DNA from: CAISIP01 sp031383745
GTDB lineage: Bacteria > Pseudomonadota > Gammaproteobacteria > Burkholderiales > Burkholderiaceae_C
NCBI GenBank assembly: GCA_031383745.1
Contig: JANMZX010000194.1
Location: 1-22,719, forward strand
Length of the DNA stretch: 22,719 nt
Reading direction: 5' to 3'
Of this stretch, positions 1 to 7,848 are shown one piece after another. Position 1 is the first letter of the stretch, and each line of letters begins with the position of its first letter. Under the pieces are notes generated by a model. That model worked only from the letters and a program-made list of their open reading frames with translations, searched no databases and was not told the origin of the DNA. The position numbers and the translations under genes were made by a program.

Positions 1-1
1 C

Positions 2-151
2 AACTCGGGCATCTGGGCCGGAATTACCAGATGGTTGGTCTTCGTACGGGCACATGCGTTGCGCATGCCGCTTGCAATGTTGGTGCGCCACCTGACGATA
101 AAGGCCTGGATCAGTTGGAGAGATACTAAGCGGGAGCCGCACAAACAATAA
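2..151 (+). CDS. 3' end of an unidentified gene (partial)
   Basis: One forward frame is open from the window edge to a TAA at 149-151, giving 49 residues rich in Trp, Arg and hydrophobic residues and ending in a basic tail (TKREPHKQ). Its third codon positions are about 70% G/C. The competing frame, open to the TAA at 127-129, is nearer 50%, so the first frame is preferred. I do not recognise the family; the mix of aromatic, hydrophobic and basic residues would suit the C-terminus of a membrane-associated enzyme, but that is a guess. The gene ends 20 bp before the opposing tRNA gene. Confidence 0.4.
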   Translation, partial: NSGIWAGITRWLVFVRAHALRMPLAMLVRHLTIKAWISWRDTKREPHKQ

Positions 152-171
152 CGCGCCGAGGACAAAGCAAA

Positions 172-248
172 TGGTAGGCCGTGTAGGACTTGAACCTACG
201 ACCAAAGGATTATGAGTCCTCTGCTCTAACCAACTGAGCTAACGGCCC
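172..248 (-). tRNA. tRNA-Ile2 (anticodon CAT, lysidine type), alternatively elongator tRNA-Met
   Basis: On the minus strand a complete 77-nt cloverleaf with encoded CCA can be folded. The acceptor GGGCCGT pairs with ACGGCCT (G1-U72 wobble), the anticodon loop is CTCATAA, and the T-loop is TTCAAGT. A CAT anticodon occurs in initiator Met, elongator Met and Ile2 tRNAs. Initiator is excluded because position 1 is paired. The C4-G69 and C5-G68 pairs, the TGGTC variable loop and the TTCAAGT T-loop match E. coli ileX rather than metT. These acceptor pairs are among those used by TilS to place lysidine on C34, so the tRNA probably reads AUA. Automatic pipelines often label such genes Met. The tRNA lies 23 bp downstream of hrcA on the same strand. 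Confidence 0.93.
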
Positions 249-260
249 GACCGAACGCGG

Positions 261-266
261 ATTGTA
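261..266 (-). promoter_or_regulatory. possible -10 element of the CAT tRNA promoter
   Basis: The minus strand reads TACAAT here, 12 nt before the first base of the tRNA, a suitable place for a sigma-70 -10 box giving a short 5' leader. No convincing -35 box lies 16-18 bp upstream, inside the 3' end of hrcA. The tRNA may also be carried on hrcA read-through transcripts. Confidence 0.35.
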
Positions 267-271
267 CGGGC

Positions 272-1276
272 CTACTTGTGGTGGCTCAGCGCGTTGCTGA
301 CCAGTTTGGAGGTGATGTCCACGATCTGGATCATGCGGTCATAGGCCATGCGGGTGGGGCCAATCACCCCCAGTGTGCCAACGACCTGCCCGTCGACTTC
401 GTAGGGGGCACTGACGATGGACAAGTCCTCGAACGGAACGACCTGGCTTTCACCACCGATGAATATCCGCACACCCTCGGCCTGGCCAGCCACGTCGAGC
501 AGGCGCATCAACTGGGCCTTCTGCTCGAACAGTTCGAAGGCGCGACGCAACTGCCCCATGTCACTGGAAAAATCAGACAGCGCGAGCAGGTTCCGCTCAC
601 CGGATATGACCACGTCGTCCTGTGCCTCGTCGATGGCTTCGGAGTTGATCGACACGGCAGCCTGCATGAGCGTTGCGATCTCGGAGCGCAGGCTCTCCAC
701 TTCGTTTTGAAGACGTTCGCGGACCTGCTCGATCGCCATGCCGACGTAGTGGCTGTTGAGGTAGTTGGCGGCCTCGATCAACTGCGACTGGGAGTAGTCG
801 AGTTCGGTGTAGATCACCCGGTTCTGCACGTCCCCGTCGGGCGACACGATGATGACGAGCAGGCGGCGCTCCGACAAACGCAGGAACTCGATGTGCCGGA
901 ACACCGAACTGCGCCTGGGTGCCAGCACCACCCCCACAAACTGGGACAGACTGGACAGCAGGTTGGCGGCATTCGAGATCACCTTTTGCGGCTGGTCCGG
1001 CGCCAGGCGCTGCGCCGCAAACTGCCCTTTGGGCACGGTCAGCATGGTGTCCACAAACAAGCGGTAGCCACGTGCCGTCGGAATGCGGCCGGCCGATGTG
1101 TGCGGGCTGACAATCAGCCCCATCTCTTCGAGGTCCGACATCACGTTGCGGATGGTGGCCGGAGACAGTTCGAGGCCAGACGCGCGCGACAGCGTGCGTG
1201 ACCCGACTGGCTGGCCATCCGCGATGTAGCGCTCGACCAGCGCTTTCATTAACAACTTGGCACGGTCATCGAGCAT
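272..1276 (-). CDS. hrcA: heat-inducible transcriptional repressor HrcA
   Basis: This 334-residue protein has the usual HrcA length for Burkholderiales. The N-terminal winged helix (about residues 1-75) contains the conserved runs RYIADGQPVGSRTLS, LSPATIRNVMSDLEE and SAGRIPTARGYR. The rest is the HrcA/GAF-like dimerisation region, ending with GTLGVIGPTRMAYDRMI near the C-terminus. HrcA represses chaperone genes such as groESL by binding CIRCE inverted repeats, and GroEL feeds back on its activity. No CIRCE site was seen here, so its targets lie elsewhere. The ATG at 1274-1276 is the natural start. The gene diverges from nadK with only 28 bp between start codons, so the two promoters must overlap each other's coding or leader sequence; a TAAAAT at 1283-1288 (minus strand) is a possible -10 for hrcA. 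Confidence 0.96.
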   Translation of the reverse strand: MLDDRAKLLMKALVERYIADGQPVGSRTLSRASGLELSPATIRNVMSDLEEMGLIVSPHTSAGRIPTARGYRLFVDTMLTVPKGQFAAQRLAPDQPQKVISNAANLLSSLSQFVGVVLAPRRSSVFRHIEFLRLSERRLLVIIVSPDGDVQNRVIYTELDYSQSQLIEAANYLNSHYVGMAIEQVRERLQNEVESLRSEIATLMQAAVSINSEAIDEAQDDVVISGERNLLALSDFSSDMGQLRRAFELFEQKAQLMRLLDVAGQAEGVRIFIGGESQVVPFEDLSIVSAPYEVDGQVVGTLGVIGPTRMAYDRMIQIVDITSKLVSNALSHHK

Positions 1277-1304
1277 CGAATCATTTTAGTGATGTAATTT
1301 GCCG

Positions 1305-2201
1305 ATGCGTTCAAAATTCCGCCATGTCGCGCTGATCGGAAAGTACCAGGCCATCGCCTCAGGTTCGCATGGCGCATCGTCGCGGCAGGCGCTGGAAGAC
1401 GTCGCGCATTTCCTGCACGCACAGGGCTGCGAGGTCGTATTCGAGACCCAGACCGCCTCCAACATGGGTATCGCCGGTTATGCCGCTCTTGACGTCGAGG
1501 CCATTGGAGCGCAATGCGACCTCGGCCTGGTGGTCGGCGGCGATGGCACGATGCTGGGGATCGGCCGGCAGTTGGCTCGCCACGGTGTTCCGCTGATCGG
1601 CATCAACCAGGGCCGGCTCGGATTCATCACCGACATTCCGTTCGACGGCTTCCAGAGCACGCTGTTGCCCATGCTGGCCGGTGCGTTCGAGGAAGATCAC
1701 CGCAGCCTGATGCAGGCCAGGGTCGTGCGTGACGGCCACTGCGTGTTCGACGCCCTCGCGATGAACGACGTGGTGGTCAATCGGGGGGCGACGTCCGGCA
1801 TGGTGGAGTTGCGTGTCGAGGTGGACGGGCACTTCGTGGCCAACCAGCGCGCCGACGGTCTGATCATCGCGAGCCCCACCGGGTCGACGGCCTACGCACT
1901 GTCCGCAGGCGGTCCCCTCTTGCACCCTTCGATCCCGGGTTGGGTTCTGGTGCCGATCGCGCCACACACACTGTCCAATCGACCAATCGTGCTGGCCGAC
2001 GCCGCAGAGATCGCCATCGAGATCGTGGCTGGGCGGGATGCCAGCGCGAACTTCGACATGCAGTCACTCGCGACACTGCTGCATGGGGACCGCATCGTGG
2101 TGTCGCGCTCGCAGTACCGAGCCCGCTTTCTGCATCCGAAGGGCTGGAGCTATTTCGACACCCTGCGCCAGAAGCTTCACTGGAACGAAGGAGTGGCCTG
2201 A
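1305..2201 (+). CDS. nadK: NAD kinase
   Basis: ATP-dependent NAD kinase makes NADP in the cytoplasm. The 298-residue product has the family's GGDGTML motif (about residues 78-84), the NDVVV run in the middle, and the substrate-site run ASPTGSTAYALSAGGPLLHP followed by LVPIAPHTLSNRP. The ATG at 1305 gives the typical beta-proteobacterial start MRSKFRHVALIGKY. A TTG two codons upstream (1299) would only add two residues. The Shine-Dalgarno sequence is weak. It is the first gene of a run with recN and rapZ: the recN start lies 2 nt after the nadK stop, so recN translation is probably coupled. Confidence 0.96.
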   Translation: MRSKFRHVALIGKYQAIASGSHGASSRQALEDVAHFLHAQGCEVVFETQTASNMGIAGYAALDVEAIGAQCDLGLVVGGDGTMLGIGRQLARHGVPLIGINQGRLGFITDIPFDGFQSTLLPMLAGAFEEDHRSLMQARVVRDGHCVFDALAMNDVVVNRGATSGMVELRVEVDGHFVANQRADGLIIASPTGSTAYALSAGGPLLHPSIPGWVLVPIAPHTLSNRPIVLADAAEIAIEIVAGRDASANFDMQSLATLLHGDRIVVSRSQYRARFLHPKGWSYFDTLRQKLHWNEGVA

Positions 2202-2203
2202 CA

Positions 2204-3853
2204 GTGGGGCTCAAGCGTATCGTCCTGCGTGATTTTGTCATCGTCGACGAACTCGACCTTGAACTCGGCCCCGGCTTCACGGTCCTGACGGGTGAAACAG
2301 GAGCGGGCAAATCGATCCTTGTCGATGCAGTGCAATTGGTCACCGGCGCGCGTGCCGACGCAACCACCATCCGTGAAGGCGCGCAGCGGGCCGAGGTCAG
2401 CGCAGAGTTCGACCACCCGACCATGCTGGACGGCTGGCTCGACGAGGCAGGGTATGACCGGGGCGATACGCTGTTGTTGCGCCGCACTGTCGACCTGCAA
2501 GGGAAAAGCCGCGGATGGATCAACGGCAGCCCCGCGACGGCGGCGCATTTGCGCCAGATAGGCGAGCAGTTGATCGACATCCACGGCCAGCACGCGTGGC
2601 AAAGCCTGACCCGACCTGATGCGGTGCGCGGACTGCTGGACGCCTACTCGAAAGTGGACACTACACAGCTTGCGCTTCGTTGGCAGCAGTGGCGTATCGC
2701 CGAGAAGGCGCTGGCGGACGCACGTGCCGCGCAGGACTCGCTGCAGCGCGAGCGCGACCGTCTGACCTGGCAGATCGGTGAACTCGACAAGTTGGCGCCT
2801 CAGGACGGCGAATGGGATGCGCTCAACACCGACCATGGCCGCTTGTCCCATGCACAGGCACTGCTGGACGCGTCGGGAGGCGCAGTCGAGGCGCTGCAGG
2901 ACAGCGATGGCAGCGCATCCCGGTCGCTGAGTACCGCTCTGCAGTTGCTGCGACAGCAGGAACATCTGGAGCCCGCATTCAAGCCGCTGGCCGAGGTGCT
3001 GGCGTCCAGCCTTGCCGAAATCGAGGACACGGCCCACAGTCTGCGCATGTATTTGCGCAAGACCGAACTCGACCCGCAGCGCCTTGCCCAGTTGGACGAA
3101 CGCATGGCCCTGTGGATTGCGCTGGCCCGCCGCTACAAGCGCAGCGCCGCCGAGTTGCCGGATCTGCTCGCCTCTTGGCGCCAGGAACTCGCCCGACTCG
3201 ATGCCGCCGCGGATCTCGTGGCTCTGGAAGGCGCCGCCAGAACAGCGGCGGCGGCGTACCTCCTGGAAGCCAAGGCGATATCGAGCCTGCGCGGGAAGGC
3301 GGCACCGCTGCTCGCCCGCGCCATCACGACCGCGATGCAGGCCCTGGGGATGGAGGGGGGCCGCTTCGAGGTGACACTGACCCAGCGCCAGGAGCCGATG
3401 CAGGACGGGCTGGAAGACGTCGCATTTCTGGTGGCAGGGCACCCCGGCAGCACACCGCGGCCGATCGGCAAGGTGGCGTCCGGCGGGGAGTTGTCCCGCA
3501 TCGCCCTTGCCATCGCCGTTACAACGAGCGAGCTCGGAACCGCCCAGACGCTGATATTCGACGAGGTGGATGCGGGTGTGGGCGGGTCAGTCGCCCAGTC
3601 GGTGGGACGCCTGATGCGGCAACTGGGTCGCGACCGGCAGGTGCTCGCCGTCACACACCTGGCACAGGTGGCGGTGTGTGCCGACTACCACCTCGTGGTG
3701 TCGAAAGAACTGCGCGACAACACCACGCTGAGCTCGGTGGACATCGCCCGGGGCGAAATGCGCGTCGCAGAAATTGCGCGCATGCTCGGCGGTGAGCGCA
3801 TCACGGCCTCGACGCTGGCACATGCGACCGAATTGCTGCAATTGCAGGAATGA
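2204..3853 (+). CDS. recN: DNA repair protein RecN
   Basis: RecN is an SMC-like ATPase that acts at double-strand breaks. The 549-residue length is normal. The Walker A motif GETGAGKS is at residues 30-37, a coiled-coil-rich centre follows, and the C-terminal half carries the ABC signature ASGGELSRIALA, Walker B TLIFDEVDAGVGG and the switch run LAVTHLAQVA. I chose the GTG at 2204: it gives the usual N-terminus (M)GLKRIVLRDFVIVDEL and has a good ribosome binding site, GAAGGAG at 2187-2193, 10 nt upstream. The frame is open further upstream into nadK, but that part is antisense-like filler and not RecN. rapZ follows after 22 bp. Confidence 0.96.
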   Translation: MGLKRIVLRDFVIVDELDLELGPGFTVLTGETGAGKSILVDAVQLVTGARADATTIREGAQRAEVSAEFDHPTMLDGWLDEAGYDRGDTLLLRRTVDLQGKSRGWINGSPATAAHLRQIGEQLIDIHGQHAWQSLTRPDAVRGLLDAYSKVDTTQLALRWQQWRIAEKALADARAAQDSLQRERDRLTWQIGELDKLAPQDGEWDALNTDHGRLSHAQALLDASGGAVEALQDSDGSASRSLSTALQLLRQQEHLEPAFKPLAEVLASSLAEIEDTAHSLRMYLRKTELDPQRLAQLDERMALWIALARRYKRSAAELPDLLASWRQELARLDAAADLVALEGAARTAAAAYLLEAKAISSLRGKAAPLLARAITTAMQALGMEGGRFEVTLTQRQEPMQDGLEDVAFLVAGHPGSTPRPIGKVASGGELSRIALAIAVTTSELGTAQTLIFDEVDAGVGGSVAQSVGRLMRQLGRDRQVLAVTHLAQVAVCADYHLVVSKELRDNTTLSSVDIARGEMRVAEIARMLGGERITASTLAHATELLQLQE

Positions 3854-3875
3854 TTCAGGACGGATCGGCAATGCC

Positions 3876-4793
3876 ATGGAACTGGAACTGATACTGATCA
3901 CGGGGATGTCGGGCTCCGGCAAATCAGTGGCCCTGCACGCGCTGGAGGATGCCGGCTATTACTGCGTCGACAACCTGCCGCCAGAGCTGCTGCTGCAGTT
4001 TGTCAAGCTGGTGCAGGAACGGGAGGCCTCACGCGTCGCGATCGCCATGGATGTGCGTAGCGCCGCCTCCCTGCCCCAGGTGCCCGAGCGGCTGCGCGCA
4101 TTGCGAAGCCTCGGCGTGGTCATCAAATCCATATTCCTGGATTCGACCACCGATACGCTTGTGCGTCGCTACTCCGAGTCACGGCGCAAGCACCCCCTGT
4201 CGCAGGTCGACGCCGCGGATCCGTTGGCGGAGCAGCGTCCCGCGCTGGTGGAGGCCATCGAACTGGAGCGCGAGCTCCTGGCTGACCTGCGCGAGCACGC
4301 CCAGGTGATCGACACCAGCCTGATACGGCCATCGCAGTTGCAACGGTATGTCCGGTCGCTGATCGTATTGCCTGGCGGCCATCTGACACTCGTGTTCGAG
4401 TCCTTCGCCTTCAAACGCGGCATACCCAGCGATGCGGACTATGTGTTCGATGCGCGCATGTTGCCCAATCCGCACTACGAACCCGAACTGAAAGCCCTCA
4501 CGGGTCGCGACGAACCGGTGATCGCGTTCTTCCTGCAGCATCCGGAGGTGCACAAGCTCATGCTGCATATCGCCCAGTTCCTCGACACCTGGCTCGATTC
4601 GCTTGCCAACGACAACCGCAGCTACGTCACGGTCGCGATCGGCTGCACCGGTGGCCAACACCGCTCGGTCTACCTGGTGGAAGAACTGACACGCCTGTTT
4701 GCAGACCGCTGGACAACCCTGTGCCGCCACCGCGAACTCGATGCAACCCCGGGGCGCTACCCATCGACTTCGTTCGGCTGGCTTCAGGCCTGA
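3876..4793 (+). CDS. rapZ: RNase adapter protein RapZ (YvcJ-type nucleotide-binding protein)
   Basis: The 305-residue product begins MELELILITGMSGSGKS, with a P-loop at residues 10-17. It ends with the signature VAIGCTGGQHRSVYLVEEL of the RapZ/YvcJ family (formerly UPF0042). In enterobacteria RapZ guides RNase E to the small RNA GlmZ and so controls glucosamine-6-phosphate synthase. Whether that small-RNA circuit exists in this lineage cannot be seen here, so only the family call is firm. The start at 3876 is set by the family N-terminus; an upstream in-frame start inside recN is not needed. The 3' end overlaps the converging mutY gene by 10 bp (4784-4793). Confidence 0.94.
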   Translation: MELELILITGMSGSGKSVALHALEDAGYYCVDNLPPELLLQFVKLVQEREASRVAIAMDVRSAASLPQVPERLRALRSLGVVIKSIFLDSTTDTLVRRYSESRRKHPLSQVDAADPLAEQRPALVEAIELERELLADLREHAQVIDTSLIRPSQLQRYVRSLIVLPGGHLTLVFESFAFKRGIPSDADYVFDARMLPNPHYEPELKALTGRDEPVIAFFLQHPEVHKLMLHIAQFLDTWLDSLANDNRSYVTVAIGCTGGQHRSVYLVEELTRLFADRWTTLCRHRELDATPGRYPSTSFGWLQA

Positions 4794-5830
4794 AACGACA
4801 GGATCCGGCGCACCGGGGCAGGCAGGCCAAGCGCCGGCCATTGGCCAGCAGCGAACCACTGGCCCGCCGCCCGCCGCAGGGACGCCCTGGGCACAAGCAC
4901 ACGAACGGGATGCAGGTACAAATCCTTGTGTGTCAGTACATGTTTGAACGGGGCAAGGTCCTCCAGTGCCGACTGGTGCGAAGCCGGCACCGCTTCCAGC
5001 AACGCTTCCCGGCCATCGAACCAGGGCAGGCAATACAGGCCTGCCCATACGCCGGGTGCGGGCCTGCGTTGCAGCCAGACGGCGCCATTGCGGCTGTGTG
5101 CCCATAAAAGCCAGACAGATTGCGACGTGCGCTTGAGTGTGCGTGTCTTCACCGGAAACCGCTCGGGAAACCCTTGCAGTCGGGCCTGGCAGGCATTGGC
5201 GACGGGACACTGCGCACACAACGGGGCTCGCGCAAGGCAGACCGTCGCACCGAGATCCATCATGCCCTGGGTATACCGGGGCATGGTCTCCGGCAGTGCA
5301 GCGCGCGGCAACAGTTCGGTTGCCGCCGCCCACAGCTTGCGCTCGCCGGCCGGCGTTGCGAGGTCGTCCGCGAACGCCAACACACGGGTCACGACGCGTT
5401 TGACATTCGCGTCCAGAATCGCGACCCGCTCCCCGAAACACAGGGACGCGATGGCCGCAGCGGTGGATCGTCCGATACCCGGGAGCGTCTGCAGCGATGC
5501 CGCACTGGACGGGAAGGCTCCGCCATGGCGCTCGACCACATCCCTGGCACACTGGTGCAGGTGCCGGGCCCTGCTGTAATAGCCCAGTCCACTCCACAGT
5601 CCCATGACCTCGTCGGGCGGCGCCGCAGCCAACGCGGAGACCGTGGGCAGCCGCTCCAGGAACCGCGTGAAATAGGCCAGGACCGTGGCGACCTGGGTCT
5701 GCTGAAGCATGACCTCCGACAGCCAGACCCGGTAGGGATCGCGGGTGTTTTGCCACGGAAGGTCGTGGCGGCCGCTATGGGCCTGCCACGCGACCACGCG
5801 GCCGGCAAAATCCTGCTCGTCTGGGACCAA
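4784..5830 (-). CDS. mutY: A/G-specific adenine DNA glycosylase MutY
   Basis: MutY removes adenine mispaired with 8-oxoguanine. The 348-residue protein has the helix-hairpin-helix run LPGIGRSTAAAIASL (about residues 116-130), catalytic Glu39 in WLSEVMLQQTQV, catalytic Asp140 in AILDANVKRV, and a 4Fe-4S loop with Cys198, 205, 208 and 214 (C-x6-C-x2-C-x5-C). The C-terminal third is the NUDIX-like 8-oxoG recognition domain, with FKHVLTHKDL where E. coli has an FSH motif. The only start giving the full N-terminus is TTG at 5828-5830, 5 nt after the stop of the upstream GTPase gene, so translation is probably coupled. It forms a minus-strand run with the GTPase and mutM. Confidence 0.95.
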   Translation of the reverse strand: MVPDEQDFAGRVVAWQAHSGRHDLPWQNTRDPYRVWLSEVMLQQTQVATVLAYFTRFLERLPTVSALAAAPPDEVMGLWSGLGYYSRARHLHQCARDVVERHGGAFPSSAASLQTLPGIGRSTAAAIASLCFGERVAILDANVKRVVTRVLAFADDLATPAGERKLWAAATELLPRAALPETMPRYTQGMMDLGATVCLARAPLCAQCPVANACQARLQGFPERFPVKTRTLKRTSQSVWLLWAHSRNGAVWLQRRPAPGVWAGLYCLPWFDGREALLEAVPASHQSALEDLAPFKHVLTHKDLYLHPVRVLVPRASLRRAAGQWFAAGQWPALGLPAPVRRILSFQA

Positions 5831-5835
5831 GGGGT

Positions 5836-7800
5836 TCAGGAACCCGCCGCAGCGGTGGCAACGGCTTCGCTGCGACGGACTTCGCGCACGCGGATGAGGT
5901 AGTTGGTCAGTTCATCCAGCTTGGATTGCAGTTCGTTGAGCGTGGTCTCCTGCGCTTCGATTTCCCCGATCCGGTCGTTCAGCCCGCCGGTAGCCTGCTG
6001 GATCCGGTCGATCGCCTCGATCCTGCGTCCGAAGTTGCGGCGCCGCTCCCGCAATTGGGCATCCAGTTGGGCTGCCGCAGTCTTGCTCCAGAGTTCCACG
6101 TCCCCCATGGCCGCTTCATGGATGGCACGCAAGCGCGTCGCCAAGGCCCGAACCAGCCGGTCGGAGAAATCTGCCTGTGCCAGCCGGAAAACATTGGTGA
6201 CGCCCAGGTATTGCACATGGCCACGCTCCACCTGATCGAGATCCTGCAGGTAGGAAGTCAGATCCGGCTGGGTCGGCGCCTGGAGGGAAAAACCGTGTTC
6301 ACCATTAAGTTGGCGAAAGGTCGCCGCCAGCATCGAATGGATCTCGGTGCACAACCCCTGCACCCGCCGAAATACCCCGCGCAAGCGGTCGAACGTTTCG
6401 TTATAGGACTTCTTGACCCCGAGCTTGAAGCCCTTTTGCTGCAGGGCCGCATTCAGCTGCGCCATCTCGTTCTTCAACGCCGCGCCGCTCAGGCTGTCGA
6501 ACACTTCGCGCAGCAGCTTCAAATGGACCGATCGCACTGCATGGATCTTGGCGCCGCTCAAGTCGAACTCGGCCTGTTCCTGGGTGATCCGGGTACGCAT
6601 GTGCTTGATCACCGTAGCGTTCTTGCCCTGCAATCCCTTGAGTTCACTCATCTGCTCGGACAGGTCGCGCCGACGGATGTTGATCACCCTCCCGCTTTCC
6701 TGGCGCAGGCTGGAAATGCCGGATGCGACTACCGCCCCGAGCACCTTCTGGCGTTGGCCCATGATGCCTTCGCCCAGGGCCCGCTCAAGGTCTGGCAGAC
6801 GACTCGCCTTCAGCAACGCAGCGTCATTCGTGACCTTGGCGACCAGGCCTTTTTGAGCCGATACCGGGATCACGTTGGCGATTGGAATGCCCAGGATTTC
6901 GGCTGTCGACGCGCATTGACGCTCCATCTGCGACTGCACCTGGGCGGCGGAACTCAGGGCGTCCCACAGGGTATCGATCTTGTTCAGGACGACCAGCCTG
7001 GCGTCCGCCTCTTCCGGGTCGACGAGCAGGTGCTCGCGCCAGATCGACAGGTCGGACTTGGTGACACCGGTATCTGCACCCAGAATGAACACCACCGCCT
7101 GTGCCTGCGGCAGCAGACTGACGGTAAGTTCGGGTTCTGCGCCAATCGCGTTGAGCCCTGGTGTATCAAGAATGACCAAGCCCTGTTTGAGAAGGGGATG
7201 CGCGATGTTGATCAGCGCATGCCGCCACCGGGGCACTTCCACCAGCCCCTGGGCATCTACCCGCGGGTTGTCGTCCGGCGTCTCGTTGTGCCACAGCCCG
7301 AGTGCGCGTGCATCGTCCTTGGTGACCTGACGGGTCTGGGCGACCATTTCCAGTGCAGCAGCCAACTGCTGCGGGTCGTTGACGTCCAGATCTACCCGCG
7401 TCCACTTTTCGGGCGCCATGCGCCACTCCATCAGCGCCTGGGGCTGCAGGCGGGTCTCGATCGGCAACAGTCGCAGGCACGGCGGCACATCGGCGTCGTA
7501 GCCCATCTCGGTGGGGCACATGGTGGTACGCCCGGCGCTCGCCGGCATGATCCGGCGCCCATAACCCGCAAAGAAAATCGCGTTGATCAGCTCCGACTTG
7601 CCGCGCGAGAATTCGCCGACAAAAGCCACCATGACCTTGTCGGCGCGCACCTGGGTCTCGAGTCGCCGAAGCCGTTCCTCGACGCCTGCGTCGAGCAGCT
7701 CGTGGTCCTTCATCCATTCGGCAAGCAGTTTCAGGCGCAGGCCAAACTCCCGCCGCCAGGCACCGTGCTGATCAAATTGCTCGTTGAATGAAGTGCTCAA
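5836..7800 (-). CDS. dynamin-family GTPase (function unknown)
   Basis: This is a 654-residue protein with a full GTPase core: G1 GEFSRGKS at residues 62-69, a candidate G2 Thr in RTTMCPTE (91-98), G3 DTPG at 212-215 and G4 NKID at 273-276. Long helical, coiled-coil-prone segments fill the C-terminal half, including a heptad-rich stretch near residues 560-640. This layout fits bacterial dynamin-like proteins, which bind and remodel membranes. No transmembrane segment is evident and the cellular role is unknown. The start must be TTG at 7798-7800: the frame has a TGA at 7819-7821, no ATG or GTG lies between, and a GGGG run precedes the TTG. The gene lies 48 bp after mutM and 5 bp before mutY on the same strand. 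Confidence 0.88.
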   Translation of the reverse strand: MSTSFNEQFDQHGAWRREFGLRLKLLAEWMKDHELLDAGVEERLRRLETQVRADKVMVAFVGEFSRGKSELINAIFFAGYGRRIMPASAGRTTMCPTEMGYDADVPPCLRLLPIETRLQPQALMEWRMAPEKWTRVDLDVNDPQQLAAALEMVAQTRQVTKDDARALGLWHNETPDDNPRVDAQGLVEVPRWRHALINIAHPLLKQGLVILDTPGLNAIGAEPELTVSLLPQAQAVVFILGADTGVTKSDLSIWREHLLVDPEEADARLVVLNKIDTLWDALSSAAQVQSQMERQCASTAEILGIPIANVIPVSAQKGLVAKVTNDAALLKASRLPDLERALGEGIMGQRQKVLGAVVASGISSLRQESGRVINIRRRDLSEQMSELKGLQGKNATVIKHMRTRITQEQAEFDLSGAKIHAVRSVHLKLLREVFDSLSGAALKNEMAQLNAALQQKGFKLGVKKSYNETFDRLRGVFRRVQGLCTEIHSMLAATFRQLNGEHGFSLQAPTQPDLTSYLQDLDQVERGHVQYLGVTNVFRLAQADFSDRLVRALATRLRAIHEAAMGDVELWSKTAAAQLDAQLRERRRNFGRRIEAIDRIQQATGGLNDRIGEIEAQETTLNELQSKLDELTNYLIRVREVRRSEAVATAAAGS

Positions 7801-7848
7801 GATTACCCCACAAGACTTTCAATATAGCATTGGCGCGCGATTTCGTTT

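Noticed and set aside
278..1201. 307-codon plus-strand ORF opposite hrcA
   Set aside because: It is fully antisense to a well-supported HrcA frame, has a His/Asp/Gln-rich unnatural composition and no family motif; high-GC shadow.
1277..1304. CIRCE operator for HrcA autoregulation
   Set aside because: No TTAGCACTC / GAGTGCTAA inverted repeat is present between hrcA and nadK or elsewhere that I could see.
4179..5756. 525-codon minus-strand ORF spanning rapZ and mutY in another frame
   Set aside because: Crosses two well-supported genes, rich in Gly, Ala, Arg and Cys, with no recognisable domain.
5926..7791. 621-codon plus-strand ORF opposite the dynamin-like GTPase
   Set aside because: Long but exactly antisense to a protein with all G motifs; composition rich in His, Gln and Leu as expected from a mirrored frame.
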